Shown piece after piece: positions 35,979 to 45,980 of a stretch of DNA of 64,000 bases; position 1 is the stretch's first letter; every line of letters begins with the position of its first letter. Both the position numbers and the translations under genes were made by a program. The notes under the pieces were generated by a model. That model was not told the origin of the DNA. It saw only the letters and a list, made by a program, of their open reading frames with translations, and ran no database searches. This DNA is from Thermocrispum municipale DSM 44069 (lineage in GTDB: Bacteria > Actinomycetota > Actinomycetes > Mycobacteriales > Pseudonocardiaceae): NCBI RefSeq assembly GCF_000427825.1, contig NZ_ATYT01000012.1, positions 48,342-112,341 on the forward strand, given 5' to 3'.

Positions 35979-37004
35979 GTGGGCCACGCCGAGGATCGTC
36001 GGTTCGAGGTGTTGCGGGCAATCGTCGCCGACTACGTGTCCCATCATGAGCCGGTGGGATCCAAAGCCCTGGTCGACCGGCACAATCTCGGTGTGTCGAG
36101 CGCGACGGTGCGCAACGACATGGCCGCGCTGGAGGAAGAGGGCTACATCACCCAGCCGCACACCAGCGCGGGCCGGATCCCCACGGACAAGGGCTACCGG
36201 GTGTTCGTCGACCGGTTGTCCGAGGTCAAGCCGCTGAGCGCGGCCGAGCGGCGGGCGATCAAGCAGTTCCTGGACGGGGCGATCGACCTCGAGGACGTGA
36301 TGCGCCGGTCCGTGCGGCTGCTCGCGCAGCTGACCAGGCAGGTCGCGGTGATCCAGTACCCCGTGCTGACCAGCTCGTCGGTGCGTCACGTCGAGGTCGT
36401 TCCGCTCACCCCCGCGCGGTTGATGCTGGTGCTGATCACCAGCGTCGGCCGGGTCGATCAGCGCACGGTGGAGCTGGGCGACGTCATCGACGACGACGAC
36501 ATCGCCGTCATGCGCAACGAGCTGAACTCCTCGCTGGTCGGCCAGAAGCTGACCGACGCGGCGTCCACGGTGTCCGGCCTGCCCGACCGGGTGCGCCCGG
36601 AGCTGCGGGAAGCCATGACCCGGGTGGCCACGGTGTTGATCGAGTCGCTGGTCGAGCACCCGGAGGAGCGGCTGGTGCTGGGCGGCACCGCGAACCTGAC
36701 CCGCAACGTGGCCGATTTCCCCGGTTCGCTGCGCCAGGTGCTGGAAGCGCTCGAGGAACAGGTGGTGATCCTCAAGTTGCTGGCCGCGGTCCGCGGACCC
36801 GGTGTGCTGAACGTGCGCATCGGCGAGGAAAATGAGGACGAGCAGATGCGCAGCACGTCGGTGGTGTCGATCGGCTACGGCACCGACGACACGTTGTTCG
36901 GCGGCTTGGGGGTAGTCGGCCCGACCAGGATGGACTACCCGAACACGATCGCCGCGGTGCGTGCTGTGGCCAACTACGTGGGCCAGATCCTGTCCGGCCG
37001 GTGA
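35979..37004 (+). CDS. hrcA: Heat-inducible transcription repressor HrcA
   Basis: 341 aa. N-terminal winged helix contains [44 protein letters not shown] (recognition helix, given here as [17 protein letters not shown]). The GAF-like inserted domain and C-terminal dimer region follow. GTG 35979 is preferred over GTG 35973 because AGGAGG (35968-35973) overlaps the latter and is 5 bases from the former. It represses chaperone genes through CIRCE; dnaJ follows. Confidence 0.95.
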   Translation: MGHAEDRRFEVLRAIVADYVSHHEPVGSKALVDRHNLGVSSATVRNDMAALEEEGYITQPHTSAGRIPTDKGYRVFVDRLSEVKPLSAAERRAIKQFLDGAIDLEDVMRRSVRLLAQLTRQVAVIQYPVLTSSSVRHVEVVPLTPARLMLVLITSVGRVDQRTVELGDVIDDDDIAVMRNELNSSLVGQKLTDAASTVSGLPDRVRPELREAMTRVATVLIESLVEHPEERLVLGGTANLTRNVADFPGSLRQVLEALEEQVVILKLLAAVRGPGVLNVRIGEENEDEQMRSTSVVSIGYGTDDTLFGGLGVVGPTRMDYPNTIAAVRAVANYVGQILSGR

Positions 37005-37057
37005 GAGCAGCGGTGCGAGCTGAGCAGCGGCACTGAGTAGACGCGTTAGGGAGCACG

Positions 37058-38218
37058 GTGGCGAAGGACTACTACGGCATCCTCGGGGTCGCCAAGAACG
37101 CGACGGAGCAGGAGATCAAGCGGGCCTACCGCAAGCTGGCCCGTGAACTGCACCCGGACGTCAACCCGTCGGAGGACGCCCAGCATCGCTTCGCCGAGGT
37201 CACGCAGGCCTACGAGGTGCTGTCCGACCCGCAGAAGCGCAAGATCGTCGACCTGGGTGGCGATCCGCTGGACAACGGCGCCGGTGCGCGGGCAGGCGCG
37301 CGCGACCCGTTCGCCGGGTTCGGCGGCCTCAGCGACATCATGGACGCCTTCTTCGGTGGCACCGGTGCGGCCACCGGGCGGGGTCCGCGCAGCCGCGTGC
37401 AGCCGGGCTCGGACGCGCTCATCCGCATCAGCCTCACACTCGAGGAGTGCGCCACCGGGGTCACCAAGGAGATCGCGGTCGACACCGCGGTGCTGTGCGA
37501 CGTGTGCCGCGGTTCGGGCAGCCAGTCCGGCTCGAAGACGGTCACGTGTGACACCTGCGACGGGCGCGGCGAGATCCAGACGGTGCAGCGGTCGTTCCTC
37601 GGCCAGGTCATGACCAGCAGGCCTTGCCCGGTGTGCCAGGGCTACGGCGAGATCATCTCCGATCCGTGCACCAAGTGCGGCGGAGACGGCCGGGTGCGTG
37701 CGCGTCGCACGGTCACCGCGAAGATCCCCGGCGGCGTCGGCGACGGTATGCGCATCCGGCTGGCCGGCCAGGGTGAGGTCGGCCCCGGCGGCGGCCCGGC
37801 CGGTGATCTGTACGTCGAGATCGACGAGGCCCCGCACGAGGTCTTTCTCCGGCAGGGCAGTGACCTGCACTGTCACGTGCGGATCCCGATGACGACGGCG
37901 GCGCTCGGTGCCACCGTGCCGCTGGAGACACTGATCGACGGGGTGCACGAGCTGCCGCTGGAGCCCGGCACGCAGCCGGATACCGAGCTGGTCGTGCCCG
38001 GCCTCGGCATGCCGAAGTTGCGGTCGTCCGGGCAGTCGGACGGGCGTGGCGACCTGCACGTCCACATCGACGTCGAGGTGCCCACGAAACTGGACGAGCA
38101 GCAGCGTCAGCTTCTGCAGCAGCTGGCTCAGCTGCGCGGCGAGGAGACTCCGGAGCTGACCACCAACGGCTCCAAACAGTCGGGTGGGCTGTTCTCCCGC
38201 CTGCGGTCCAAGCGGTGA
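37058..38218 (+). CDS. dnaJ: Chaperone DnaJ (DnaJ2)
   Basis: 386 aa Hsp40. J domain with HPD (ELHPDVN) near residues 31-33; short Gly/Phe linker; four CxxCxGxG zinc motifs ([32 protein letters not shown]) around 145-215; C-terminal substrate domain. This is the hrcA-linked copy of the two actinobacterial DnaJ genes. The GTG follows GGGAG. rsmE starts 1 base after its stop. Confidence 0.97.
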   Translation: MAKDYYGILGVAKNATEQEIKRAYRKLARELHPDVNPSEDAQHRFAEVTQAYEVLSDPQKRKIVDLGGDPLDNGAGARAGARDPFAGFGGLSDIMDAFFGGTGAATGRGPRSRVQPGSDALIRISLTLEECATGVTKEIAVDTAVLCDVCRGSGSQSGSKTVTCDTCDGRGEIQTVQRSFLGQVMTSRPCPVCQGYGEIISDPCTKCGGDGRVRARRTVTAKIPGGVGDGMRIRLAGQGEVGPGGGPAGDLYVEIDEAPHEVFLRQGSDLHCHVRIPMTTAALGATVPLETLIDGVHELPLEPGTQPDTELVVPGLGMPKLRSSGQSDGRGDLHVHIDVEVPTKLDEQQRQLLQQLAQLRGEETPELTTNGSKQSGGLFSRLRSKR

Positions 38219-38219
38219 C

Positions 38220-38969
38220 ATGGGCACACCGCCCCTGTTCTTGATCGACGACATCCCCGAGTCGGCCGACGAACTGACACTGACCGGCGACGAAGCCCAC
38301 CACGGCGCCTCGGTGCTGCGGCTCAAGCCGGGGGAGCAGGTCCTTCTCGGCGACGGCTCCGGCACCGTGGCGCAGGGCAGCGTGACGTCGGTACGCAGTG
38401 GTCGCGATGCCACCGTCGTCGTCGACGTGCAGCGCCGATGGGTCGAGGACGAGCCATCGCTGCGGCTGACCGTGGTGCAAGCGCTGGCGAAAGGCGACCG
38501 CGGCGAGCTCGCCGTGGAGCAGGCCACCGAGGTCGGCGCGGATGCCGTGATCCCGTGGCGAGCGGCGCGTTGCGTCGCGCGCTGGGACGACGGACCGCGC
38601 GGGGCGAAGGCCCTCGGCCGGTGGCGGGCAGCGGCGCGGGCGGCCACCAAACAGGCCAGGCGGCCGCGATTGCTGGAGGTCACCGAGCCGGTCTCCACTG
38701 ACGAGTTGCTGCGCCGAGCGGCGTCGGCGAGCTTGACGGTCGTGCTGGACGGCGACGCCGATCGTGCTTTCCCCGACCTGCCGTGGCCCGACGAGGGTGA
38801 GGTGCTGTTCGTGGTCGGCCCGGAGGGCGGCATCACCCCGCAGGAGCACGAGGCCTTGCTGTCCGCCGGTGCCGTCGATGCGCGGCTTGGTCCCTATGTG
38901 TTGCGGACTTCGACGGCGGGGGCGGTGGCGGTCGCCGCGGCCGCGCTCGTCACCCGGCGCTGGGCGTGA
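38220..38969 (+). CDS. rsmE: 16S rRNA m3U1498 methyltransferase
   Basis: 249 aa SPOUT enzyme. The N-terminal PUA-like domain includes LTGDEAHHGASVLRLKPGE; the knotted SAM site is FVVGPEGGITPQEHEAL and YVLRTSTAGAVAVAAA. It methylates U1498 in the decoding region. Position after dnaJ is conserved in actinobacteria and Firmicutes. Confidence 0.96.
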   Translation: MGTPPLFLIDDIPESADELTLTGDEAHHGASVLRLKPGEQVLLGDGSGTVAQGSVTSVRSGRDATVVVDVQRRWVEDEPSLRLTVVQALAKGDRGELAVEQATEVGADAVIPWRAARCVARWDDGPRGAKALGRWRAAARAATKQARRPRLLEVTEPVSTDELLRRAASASLTVVLDGDADRAFPDLPWPDEGEVLFVVGPEGGITPQEHEALLSAGAVDARLGPYVLRTSTAGAVAVAAAALVTRRWA

Positions 38970-39010
38970 CCGGCCTCACTCAGCAACGGGAGTTATGCCA
39001 CAAATCGCCT

Positions 39011-39026
39011 GTTAGCTATAGCGAAC
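39011..39026. promoter_or_regulatory. 16-bp near-palindrome upstream of the 6C RNA
   Basis: GTTAGCTATAGCGAAC is palindromic except for one pair and lies in an AT-richer island, 17 bases before the TAGAAT -10 element of the 6C RNA. The position overlaps the expected -35 region, so it could be an operator for a repressor or activator. No regulator is assigned. Confidence 0.4.
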
Positions 39027-39054
39027 GCCTGCTAATGCCGGTTAGAATATAGGC

Positions 39055-39190
39055 CGTAGGAGTTGTCGCAGGATGCGTTGATTCCTACCTGGAAGACTCC
39101 GCCGGACACCTCCCCCCTCGGTCCGGCGGCGCCGCGGAGGCGGTGGAGCGCCCCCCAGGTTCCACCGCCCCGCGGCCTCTCCTTTTCCAG
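39055..39190 (+). ncRNA. 6C small RNA
   Basis: Two consecutive hairpins each display six cytosines in the loop, the defining feature of the actinobacterial 6C motif. Hairpin 1: CCGCCGGAC/GTCCGGCGG (39099-39129), loop with CCCCCC at 39112-39117. Hairpin 2: a 16-pair stem with one bulged A (39131-39176), loop with CCCCCC at 39151-39156. CTCTCCTTTTCC follows as a weak terminator tract. TAGAAT at 39043-39048 would start transcription near 39055; the 5' end is approximate. In mycobacteria this RNA pairs its C loops with G-rich ribosome-binding regions to repress growth and replication genes. Confidence 0.85.
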
Positions 39191-39205
39191 TGTTGTCGTT
39201 CTCCC

Positions 39206-40306
39206 TCAGCTGGCCGTCCCGACCGGACGGCTCAGCCTGTCGACGACCGCGCCGAGCATCATGTCCTTGCCCTTGTACTCGGATGTCTGCGCCGGACCGA
39301 GCAGGCCCGTTCCGGGAACCCAGCTCGCGCCCGCTGTCGGTCCGAGCGGCAGGATGACGCCGTGCTCGTCCGCCGGCTGATACGCGGTGAGTTCGTCGCC
39401 CTGCGCAAGCGCGCGGATGTTGGCGACGACGACGTCGGCCTGCGCGGTCGCGTAAGCCGCCATCTTGGGCTCGTCGACGTCGGTCACGTCCCCGATGGCG
39501 AACACCGTGTCGTGCCCGCGCAACCGCAGGTGTTCGGTCACCCGCAGGCGCCCTCGGTCGTCCCGGGCGTCGGCCAAGTCACCGGCGAGATAGTCGGAGT
39601 GCGGCGCAACCCCGAAGCAGCGGAACCAGATGTCCGCCGCAATGGTGTCACCTGCGCTGGTTCGCACCGAGAACGGCGCGAGCGTGCCGGGTGTGGTGGG
39701 CGGAGTCTCCACCAGTCGCGTGCCTAGGCGCAGGTCGACCCCGAGGTCACGCAACTGTCTGCGGATCTCCGCGCGGAACGGCGCGGGGTAGCGGCCGCCG
39801 ACGACGTCGTCACCGGGTTCGACCACGGTGACGGCCTTGTCCGGCCAGGCGGAGACGATCTCCCCGACCACCTCCAGGCCGACGGTGCCGGCGCCGAGGA
39901 CGAGCACCGACGGGGCCGCACGCAGCTCCGAGTGCGTCTCGGCCAGCCGGGCCAACGCGGTCTCGCGGTCGGTGATGTCGAACTTCGCCGGGTACGGATA
40001 CGACGCGCCGGTCGCCAGCACGATGAAATCCGCGGTGATCTGCTCGCCGGTGTCGAGCGAGATGCTCTGTTCCTCCACCTTCTCCGCTCGCGCCCGCACG
40101 ACGCGGCCGTGCCGCAGGATGCCGGAGTAGGGCAGGAACAGTTGCTCGGCCCACTGCGGGTCGATCAGGGCGCGCGGGGTCGCGTTGTGGTGCACGAACG
40201 TGTCGCGCGGTTCGATCAGCACCACGTCGGCGAACTCCTCGAGCGCCTTGGCGGCGATGATGCCGCCGTACCCACCGCCGACGACGGCAACCGTTGCTGA
40301 ACTCAT
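39206..40306 (-). CDS. FAD-dependent NADH dehydrogenase-like oxidoreductase
   Basis: 366 aa, AIFM2/NDH-2-like. The FAD Rossmann motif VAVVGGGYGGIIAAKAL is at the N-terminus, a second NAD-binding GxGxxG in VLVLGAGTVGLEVVGE near the middle, and FAIGDVTDVDEPKMA binds the flavin. No C-terminal membrane helix is apparent. ATG 40306 follows GGGAGGAG. Divergent from an XRE regulator, which may control it. Confidence 0.88.
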   Translation of the reverse strand: MSSATVAVVGGGYGGIIAAKALEEFADVVLIEPRDTFVHHNATPRALIDPQWAEQLFLPYSGILRHGRVVRARAEKVEEQSISLDTGEQITADFIVLATGASYPYPAKFDITDRETALARLAETHSELRAAPSVLVLGAGTVGLEVVGEIVSAWPDKAVTVVEPGDDVVGGRYPAPFRAEIRRQLRDLGVDLRLGTRLVETPPTTPGTLAPFSVRTSAGDTIAADIWFRCFGVAPHSDYLAGDLADARDDRGRLRVTEHLRLRGHDTVFAIGDVTDVDEPKMAAYATAQADVVVANIRALAQGDELTAYQPADEHGVILPLGPTAGASWVPGTGLLGPAQTSEYKGKDMMLGAVVDRLSRPVGTAS

Positions 40307-40441
40307 GTGGTCTCCTCCCAGGTTCGACTCGCTCTCGAGGCTGGTGGCCGGTGGCGGGCCGAGGGAGTCCGTGCCGAGACTGGCCATGAGAGGGCCACCT
40401 TGAGCCGACCGGAGCAGCGGAATCGGCCGTACGCTGGCGAC

Positions 40442-41293
40442 ATGGCGGACAGCGATCTCGGAGCATTCCTGCGGGCGCGGCGGGAGGCCGTGTCGCCGAG
40501 CGAGGTCGGGCTCCCGGTGGGCTCGCGGCGCCGCACGCCGGGATTACGGCGCGCGGAGGTGGCGATGCTGGCCGGGATCAGCGTGGAGTACCTGACCCGC
40601 ATCGAGCAGGGCCGGGACAAGCGACCGTCGGCCCAGGTGCTCAACGCGCTGGCGGACGCGTTGCGGATGACCCAGGAAGAGCGACGGCACCTGCAGAAGG
40701 TGGCGAGCGCCGCCTACGACAACCGCTGCTTGGGTGCCTCACTCACCCACGTAGTGACTCCCGGTGTGCAAGCGGTGCTGGACCAGCTGGAGCCGATGCC
40801 CGCGCTCGTGGTGAACCGCCTCGGCGACGTGTTGTCGGCCACCAGCGGATTCCGCGCGCTCGCCGAGCCCCTCGGCCTGTTCGACCCCGGTCACGCGAAC
40901 CTGCCCCGCTTCGTGTTCACCCATCCGCGGGCGCGCGAGGCGTTCGGCGACTGGGCGTGCGTGGCCGACGAGTGGGCGGAGCGGTTGAAGGTCGAGTCGA
41001 TGCGGCCGGACGCTGCCACGCGCCATTTCCTGGTCGACTTGCGCCGGCGCGGCGGCCCCGACGTCGTCGACCGGCTGGCCGCGCCGGCCATGCCGCATCG
41101 CCCGGGTATCACCAGGTGGCTGCACCCGCGGGTAGGTCCGCTCCGGCTGGAGCAGGTCGAGCTGGCCGTCACCGACCTGTCCGATCAACGCCTGATCAGC
41201 CACGTGCCGGCCGACGAGCAGACCAGAGCAGCGGTGGAGGCGTTGGTGCGGCCGCAACCGGTCGAGTTGCGCGCGGTCGCCGGTGAGGACTGA
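40442..41293 (+). CDS. XRE-family regulator with MmyB-like ligand domain
   Basis: 283 aa. The N-terminal helix-turn-helix reads PGLRRAEVAMLAGISVEYLTRIEQGRD; the rest is the MmyB-like ligand-binding domain (ALVVNRLGDVLSATSGFRAL). Such actinobacterial regulators usually repress a divergent oxidoreductase gene, here the flavoprotein at 39206-40306, 135 bases away. This partnership is inference from arrangement. Confidence 0.88.
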   Translation: MADSDLGAFLRARREAVSPSEVGLPVGSRRRTPGLRRAEVAMLAGISVEYLTRIEQGRDKRPSAQVLNALADALRMTQEERRHLQKVASAAYDNRCLGASLTHVVTPGVQAVLDQLEPMPALVVNRLGDVLSATSGFRALAEPLGLFDPGHANLPRFVFTHPRAREAFGDWACVADEWAERLKVESMRPDAATRHFLVDLRRRGGPDVVDRLAAPAMPHRPGITRWLHPRVGPLRLEQVELAVTDLSDQRLISHVPADEQTRAAVEALVRPQPVELRAVAGED

Positions 41294-41318
41294 TCGAGCG
41301 GCTCGTAGTCTGATCACC

Positions 41319-41672
41319 ATGAGCGAGACGCTTTTCGAGCGAATCATCGCCAGGGAGATCCCGGCGGACATCGTGCACGAAACCGACACCACGCTGGCGT
41401 TCCGCGACATCAACCCGCAGGCCAAGGTGCATGTGCTGGTGGTGCCGAAGAAGCGCTTCCGCAACGTCGCCGAGCTGGCCGAGGAGCCGCAGCTGCTGGC
41501 CGACGTGCTGTCCACCGCCCGCAAGGTGGCCGAGCTGGAGGGCATCGCCGACTCCGGTTACCGAGTTGTGTTCAACACCGGAGACGACGCCGGCCAGACC
41601 GTGTTCCACGTGCATGCGCACGTCCTGGGGGGCGAGCAGCTGGGGCTGTTCGGCCGCCCGACCGGTAACTGA
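41319..41672 (+). CDS. HIT family nucleotide-binding protein
   Basis: 117 aa HINT-type. Begins MSETLFERIIAREIPADIV and has the histidine triad HVHAHVLGG. Probably hydrolyses adenosine phosphoramidates. TAGTCT (41306-41311) is 8 bases before the ATG, suggesting leaderless transcription. It precedes phoH as in mycobacteria. Confidence 0.94.
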   Translation: MSETLFERIIAREIPADIVHETDTTLAFRDINPQAKVHVLVVPKKRFRNVAELAEEPQLLADVLSTARKVAELEGIADSGYRVVFNTGDDAGQTVFHVHAHVLGGEQLGLFGRPTGN

Positions 41673-41757
41673 GCTGCGCGGCGCACGAAGAATTCGTTAG
41701 CATCGGTGCCACCAGTCCAATTCGTCGAGCAGCAGAAGAAGGCAGGCCAGAGGCCAC

Positions 41758-42792
41758 GTGGCCGAAACCGCACAAGGCGTTCCCGCCCCATCGTCCCCAG
41801 CGCAGTCCCGGTTCCCCATTCCCGCAGCGATCGCGCTCAACCTGCTTGGTTCCGCCGACGAGAACCTCATCGCCATGGAGGAGCACCTGGCCGCGGACGT
41901 GCATGTCCGTGGCAACGAGGTGACGCTCACCGGCAGCGCGGCGGACGTGGCGTTCGCCGAGCGGGTGTTCAGCGAGCTGCTGGCGCTGGCCGGTAAGGGG
42001 CAGCAGCTCGGGCCGGACGTCGTTCGCCGCACGGTGGGCATGCTGGCCAACGGCGCTTCCGCCGACGAATCGCCGGCCGAAGTGCTGAGCATGAACATCC
42101 TGTCCCGGCGGGGCAGGACGATCCGCCCGAAGACGCTGAACCAGAAGCGCTACGTCGACGCGATCGACGCGCACACCGTCGTCTTCGGCATCGGCCCGGC
42201 GGGTACCGGCAAGACGTACCTGGCGATGGCCAAGGCGGTGCAGGCGCTGCAGGCCAAGGACGTCAACCGCATCATCCTGACCAGGCCTGCGGTGGAAGCG
42301 GGGGAGCGGCTCGGGTTCCTGCCCGGCACGCTCTACGAGAAGATCGACCCGTACCTGCGGCCGCTGTACGACGCGCTGCACGACATGGTGGACCCGGAGT
42401 CGATCCCCGGTCTGATCCAGGCGGGCACGATCGAGATCGCTCCGCTGGCCTACATGCGCGGCCGCACGCTCAACGACGCGTTCATCATCCTGGACGAGGC
42501 GCAGAACACCACGCCGGAGCAGATGAAGATGTTCCTGACCCGGCTGGGCTTCGGCTCGAAGATCGTGGTCACCGGCGACGTGACGCAGGTCGACCTGCCG
42601 GGTGGTCAGGAGTCCGGCCTGCGGGTGGTACGGGAGATCCTGGAAGACGTCGACGACGTGCACTTCTCCACGTTGACCAGCGACGACGTGGTGCGTCACC
42701 AGCTGGTCGGCCGGATCGTGGACGCTTACGAGAAGTGGCAGGTCGGCCGGGATCAGCGGTCGCAACAGTCGCAGCCGCGTAGGCGCAAGTAA
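41758..42792 (+). CDS. phoH: PhoH-like ATPase
   Basis: 344 aa. An N-terminal RNA-binding-like segment ([20 protein letters not shown]) leads to a helicase-type ATPase: Walker [12 protein letters not shown] and Walker [10 protein letters not shown], with GDVTQVDLP. It is thought to act with YbeY in rRNA processing; ybeY follows 20 bases downstream. TAGCAT (41698-41703) may be the -10 of the operon. Confidence 0.96.
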   Translation: MAETAQGVPAPSSPAQSRFPIPAAIALNLLGSADENLIAMEEHLAADVHVRGNEVTLTGSAADVAFAERVFSELLALAGKGQQLGPDVVRRTVGMLANGASADESPAEVLSMNILSRRGRTIRPKTLNQKRYVDAIDAHTVVFGIGPAGTGKTYLAMAKAVQALQAKDVNRIILTRPAVEAGERLGFLPGTLYEKIDPYLRPLYDALHDMVDPESIPGLIQAGTIEIAPLAYMRGRTLNDAFIILDEAQNTTPEQMKMFLTRLGFGSKIVVTGDVTQVDLPGGQESGLRVVREILEDVDDVHFSTLTSDDVVRHQLVGRIVDAYEKWQVGRDQRSQQSQPRRRK

Positions 42793-42812
42793 GAGTCGCG
42801 GACGAGACCCCG

Positions 42813-43373
42813 ATGAGCATCGAACTGGCCAACGAGTCAGGGATGGCGGTGGACGAGGAGTCGATCGTCTCCGTCGCCCGCTACACGCTGGACCGCATGC
42901 ACGTCAGCCCGCTGGCCGAGCTGTCCGTGCAGCTGGTGACCCTCGAAGTGATGGAGGACCTGCACGTGCGGTGGATGGACCTGCCGGGTCCGACCGACGT
43001 GATGGCCTTCCCGATGGACGAGCTGGACACCCGTCGCCCGGACGCGCCGGAGTCGTCCGGGCCGGGTGCGCCCGCGCTGTTGGGTGACGTCGTGCTGTGC
43101 CCGGCGTTCGCCAAGGAGCAGGCTCGTAAGGCCGGGCACTCGCTGGCTGACGAGCTGCACCTGCTCACCGTGCACGGCGTGCTGCACCTGCTGGGCTACG
43201 ACCACGCGGAGCCGGACGAGGAACGCGAGATGTTCGGCCTGCAGAACAAAATTCTGGCCGACTACCGGCGTGCGGTCGCCGACGCCCGGCGGCGCAGCGT
43301 GCAGCGGGACGCCGACGAACGGCTTCTCGGCGTCGTCGGGCTGGACGACGAATCGGGCGATCAGGAGCGCTGA
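42813..43373 (+). CDS. ybeY: Endoribonuclease YbeY
   Basis: 186 aa. The zinc-binding triad is in [11 protein letters not shown], the hallmark of the family, which matures 16S r[14 protein letters not shown] precedes it. The N-terminal core is standard; the C-terminal ~30 residues are acidic and extra. Its stop overlaps the next ATG (TGATG). Confidence 0.96.
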   Translation: MSIELANESGMAVDEESIVSVARYTLDRMHVSPLAELSVQLVTLEVMEDLHVRWMDLPGPTDVMAFPMDELDTRRPDAPESSGPGAPALLGDVVLCPAFAKEQARKAGHSLADELHLLTVHGVLHLLGYDHAEPDEEREMFGLQNKILADYRRAVADARRRSVQRDADERLLGVVGLDDESGDQER

Positions 43374-44683
43374 TGGCTTCGTCAGCGGCGATGCTCGTCG
43401 TAGCAGGCGCGCTGATCCTGCTCGCCGGAGTGTTCGCCGCGGCCGATTCGGCCATCAGCGTGGTGTCCAAGGCCAGGGTCGCCGGCATGGTCCGAGCCGG
43501 GCGCGGTGGTGCGCGGCAGCTGGCCGCCGTGGTCGAGGACCGCATCCGGCACATCAACCTGCTGCTGTTGCTGCGGCTCGGCTGCGAGCTGACCGCAACC
43601 GTGCTGGTCACCGTGGTGATGCTGCGGTGGATCTCCTCGGAGTGGCTGGCCGTCGTGGTCGCCGCCGCGGTCATGCTGCTGATCAGCTACGTGCTGGTCG
43701 GCGTCGGACCGCGCACGATCGGTCGCCAGCACCCGTACCGGGTCGGCGCCGCGTTGGCCGGAGTCGTGCGGCTGCTCGGCCTCCTGCTCGGTCCGCTGAG
43801 CAGGTTGCTGATCCGACTGGGCAACTTGATCATCCCCGGTGGCGGGTTCCGGGAAGGGCCGTTCACCAGCGAGATCGAGGTCCGCGAGGTCGTCGATCTC
43901 GCGCAGGAGCGGGGCGTGGTCGAGGACGCCGAACGCGCGATGATCCACTCGGTGTTCGAACTGGGCGACACCCAGGCCCGCGAGGTGATGGTCCCGCGCA
44001 CCGAGATCGTGTGGATCGAACGGACCAAGACGGTGCGTCAGGCGCTGGCGTTGTCGCTGCGCACCGGCTACAGCCGCATCCCGGTGATCGGGGAGAACAT
44101 CGACGACGTGGTCGGCGTGGTCAACATCAAGGACCTGGTGCGGGCCAGCATGTCCGACGGAGGCAACGCGCGCCCGGTGGCCGACGTGATGAACCCGGCG
44201 GTGTTCATCCCCGACTCCAAGCAGCTGGATGCGCTGCTGCGGGAAATGCAGGTGTCCCGCAACCACGTGGCCATCGCGGTCGACGAGTACGGCGGCACCG
44301 CAGGCCTGGTCACGCTCGAGGACATCGTGGAGGAGATCGTCGGCGAGATCACCGACGAGTCCGACACCGACGAGCGTCCGCCGGTGGAGCACCTGCCGGA
44401 CGGCGCCGTGCGGGTGTCGGCCAGACTGGGTGTGGACGACCTCGGTGAGCTGTACGGCATCGACCTCGCCGATCACGATGTCGACACCGTGGTCGGGCTG
44501 CTCGCGGAGCGGCTGGGTAGGGTTCCGTTGCCCGGCGCGGAAGCGGAGGTCGCCGGGCTGCGGCTGCACGCCGAGGGCGGCAAGGACCACCGCGGCAGGA
44601 TGCGGATCAGCACCGTCGTGGTCCGGCCCGCGGCGCGCGAGTCCACGGCCGCACCAGCCCAGGCGGAAACGGAGCGTGCATGA
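43373..44683 (+). CDS. CNNM/CorC-HlyC family membrane protein
   Basis: 436 aa. A DUF21 domain with three to four membrane helices (residues ~1-150), two CBS domains (about 195-310, including [18 protein letters not shown] and [17 protein letters not shown]) and a C-terminal CorC_HlyC domain. The family transports or senses magnesium/cobalt. The position between ybeY and the CDA-like gene is conserved in actinobacteria. Confidence 0.93.
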   Translation: MASSAAMLVVAGALILLAGVFAAADSAISVVSKARVAGMVRAGRGGARQLAAVVEDRIRHINLLLLLRLGCELTATVLVTVVMLRWISSEWLAVVVAAAVMLLISYVLVGVGPRTIGRQHPYRVGAALAGVVRLLGLLLGPLSRLLIRLGNLIIPGGGFREGPFTSEIEVREVVDLAQERGVVEDAERAMIHSVFELGDTQAREVMVPRTEIVWIERTKTVRQALALSLRTGYSRIPVIGENIDDVVGVVNIKDLVRASMSDGGNARPVADVMNPAVFIPDSKQLDALLREMQVSRNHVAIAVDEYGGTAGLVTLEDIVEEIVGEITDESDTDERPPVEHLPDGAVRVSARLGVDDLGELYGIDLADHDVDTVVGLLAERLGRVPLPGAEAEVAGLRLHAEGGKDHRGRMRISTVVVRPAARESTAAPAQAETERA

Positions 44684-45024
44684 CCACCATCGACGACCTG
44701 GACCCGGAGGACGCGAAGCTGGCGACGCTAGCCCGCGCGGCGCGAGCGCGCATCGACGCGAAGGAGGGCGCGGCGGTGCGGGACACCGACGGTCGCACGT
44801 ATGCCGCTGCGACGGTGGAGTTGCCGTCGCTGTCGGTCACCGCGATGCAGGCCGCGGTCATCTCCGCGGTGTCCAGTGGTGCCGAAGGCATCGAGGCCGC
44901 GGTGATCGTCGGCGAGTTCCCCGGGGTCGAGACGGCGTCGTCCTCGGCGGTGCGTGATCTGAGCGCGGACGCGCCGATCTACGTGGTCGATCCTGCGGGC
45001 ACCGTGGTGGAAAGGCTGCCGTGA
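44680..45024 (+). CDS. Cytidine-deaminase-fold protein lacking the catalytic site
   Basis: 114 aa. It aligns with the deaminase fold ([22 protein letters not shown]), but the zinc-ligand Cys and catalytic Glu of the CAE motif read AMQ here, and the later PC-x2-C zinc pair is missing. It should not deaminate. It overlaps both neighbours by 4 bases, so is co-translated with CNNM and era. The mycobacterial counterpart (Rv2365c) is also uncharacterised. Confidence 0.75.
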   Translation: MTTIDDLDPEDAKLATLARAARARIDAKEGAAVRDTDGRTYAAATVELPSLSVTAMQAAVISAVSSGAEGIEAAVIVGEFPGVETASSSAVRDLSADAPIYVVDPAGTVVERLP

Positions 45025-45920
45025 GCGAGCCACACCGGTCCGGGTTCGCCTGCTTCGTCGGCAGGCCGAACGCCGGTAAGTCGACGCTGACCAACGCTTT
45101 GGTCGGCGAGAAGGTGGCGATCACCTCCACCAAGCCGCAGACCACCCGGCACGCCATTCGCGGCATCGTGCACCGCCCGGACGCCCAACTGGTGGTGGTG
45201 GACACGCCGGGGCTGCACCGGCCGCGCACGCTGCTCGGGCAGCGGCTCAACGACGTGGTGCGGGAGACCTGGTCGGAGGTGGACGTCGTCGGGTTCTGTG
45301 TCCCGGCGAACGAGAAGATCGGCCCCGGCGACCGCTTCATCGCCGGTGAGCTGCGCAAGGTCGCCCGCCGCACGCCGGTGATCGGGATCGTGACCAAGAC
45401 GGACCTGGTGAAGCGGGATCAGGTCGCCAAGCAGCTGGTGGCGATGTCGGATCTGATGGATTTCGCCGAGCAGATCCCGGTGTCGGCCACCGAGGGTTTC
45501 CAGGTCGATCTGCTGGCCGACCTGTTGGTCGCGCGGTTGCCGGAGGGTCCGCAGCTGTACCCGGACGGCGACCTGACCGACGAGCCGGAGCAGACGTTGG
45601 TCGCCGAGCTGATCCGGGAAGCGGCCTTGGAGGGCGTGCGGGACGAGCTGCCGCACTCGATCGCGGTGGTGGTCGAGGAGATGCATCCGCGCGAAGGCCG
45701 GGACGACTTGATCGACGTCTACGCGGAGCTCTACGTCGAGCGGCCGAGCCAGAAGGGGATCATTCTCGGGCGCGGCGGTCAGCGCCTGCGGGACGTCGGT
45801 GCGAACGCGCGCAAGCAGATCGAACGCCTGCTGGGCAGCAAGATCTACCTCGACCTGCACGTGAAAGTGGCCAAGGACTGGCAGCGCGACCCGAAGCAGC
45901 TGCGCAGGCTCGGTTTCTGA
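45021..45920 (+). CDS. era: GTPase Era
   Basis: 299 aa. P-loop GRPNAGKSTL (14-23), effector loop TSTKPQTTRHAIRG, DTPGL, TKTDL, and a C-terminal KH domain with GIILGRGGQRLRDVG. It assists 16S rRNA 3'-end maturation and 30S assembly, the same process as YbeY upstream. The GTG overlaps the preceding stop. Confidence 0.97.
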   Translation: MSEPHRSGFACFVGRPNAGKSTLTNALVGEKVAITSTKPQTTRHAIRGIVHRPDAQLVVVDTPGLHRPRTLLGQRLNDVVRETWSEVDVVGFCVPANEKIGPGDRFIAGELRKVARRTPVIGIVTKTDLVKRDQVAKQLVAMSDLMDFAEQIPVSATEGFQVDLLADLLVARLPEGPQLYPDGDLTDEPEQTLVAELIREAALEGVRDELPHSIAVVVEEMHPREGRDDLIDVYAELYVERPSQKGIILGRGGQRLRDVGANARKQIERLLGSKIYLDLHVKVAKDWQRDPKQLRRLGF

Positions 45921-45980
45921 CGGATCACCGGCCGCGCGTCGGCCGGCACCGTTGTCGGCCCGCGGTGGGATGATGGCGGG

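Noticed and set aside
39063..39380. Frame starting TTG after AGGAG (MSQDALIPTW...)
   Set aside because: It lies across the 6C RNA hairpins and then antisense to the flavoprotein gene; the RNA explains the sequence better.
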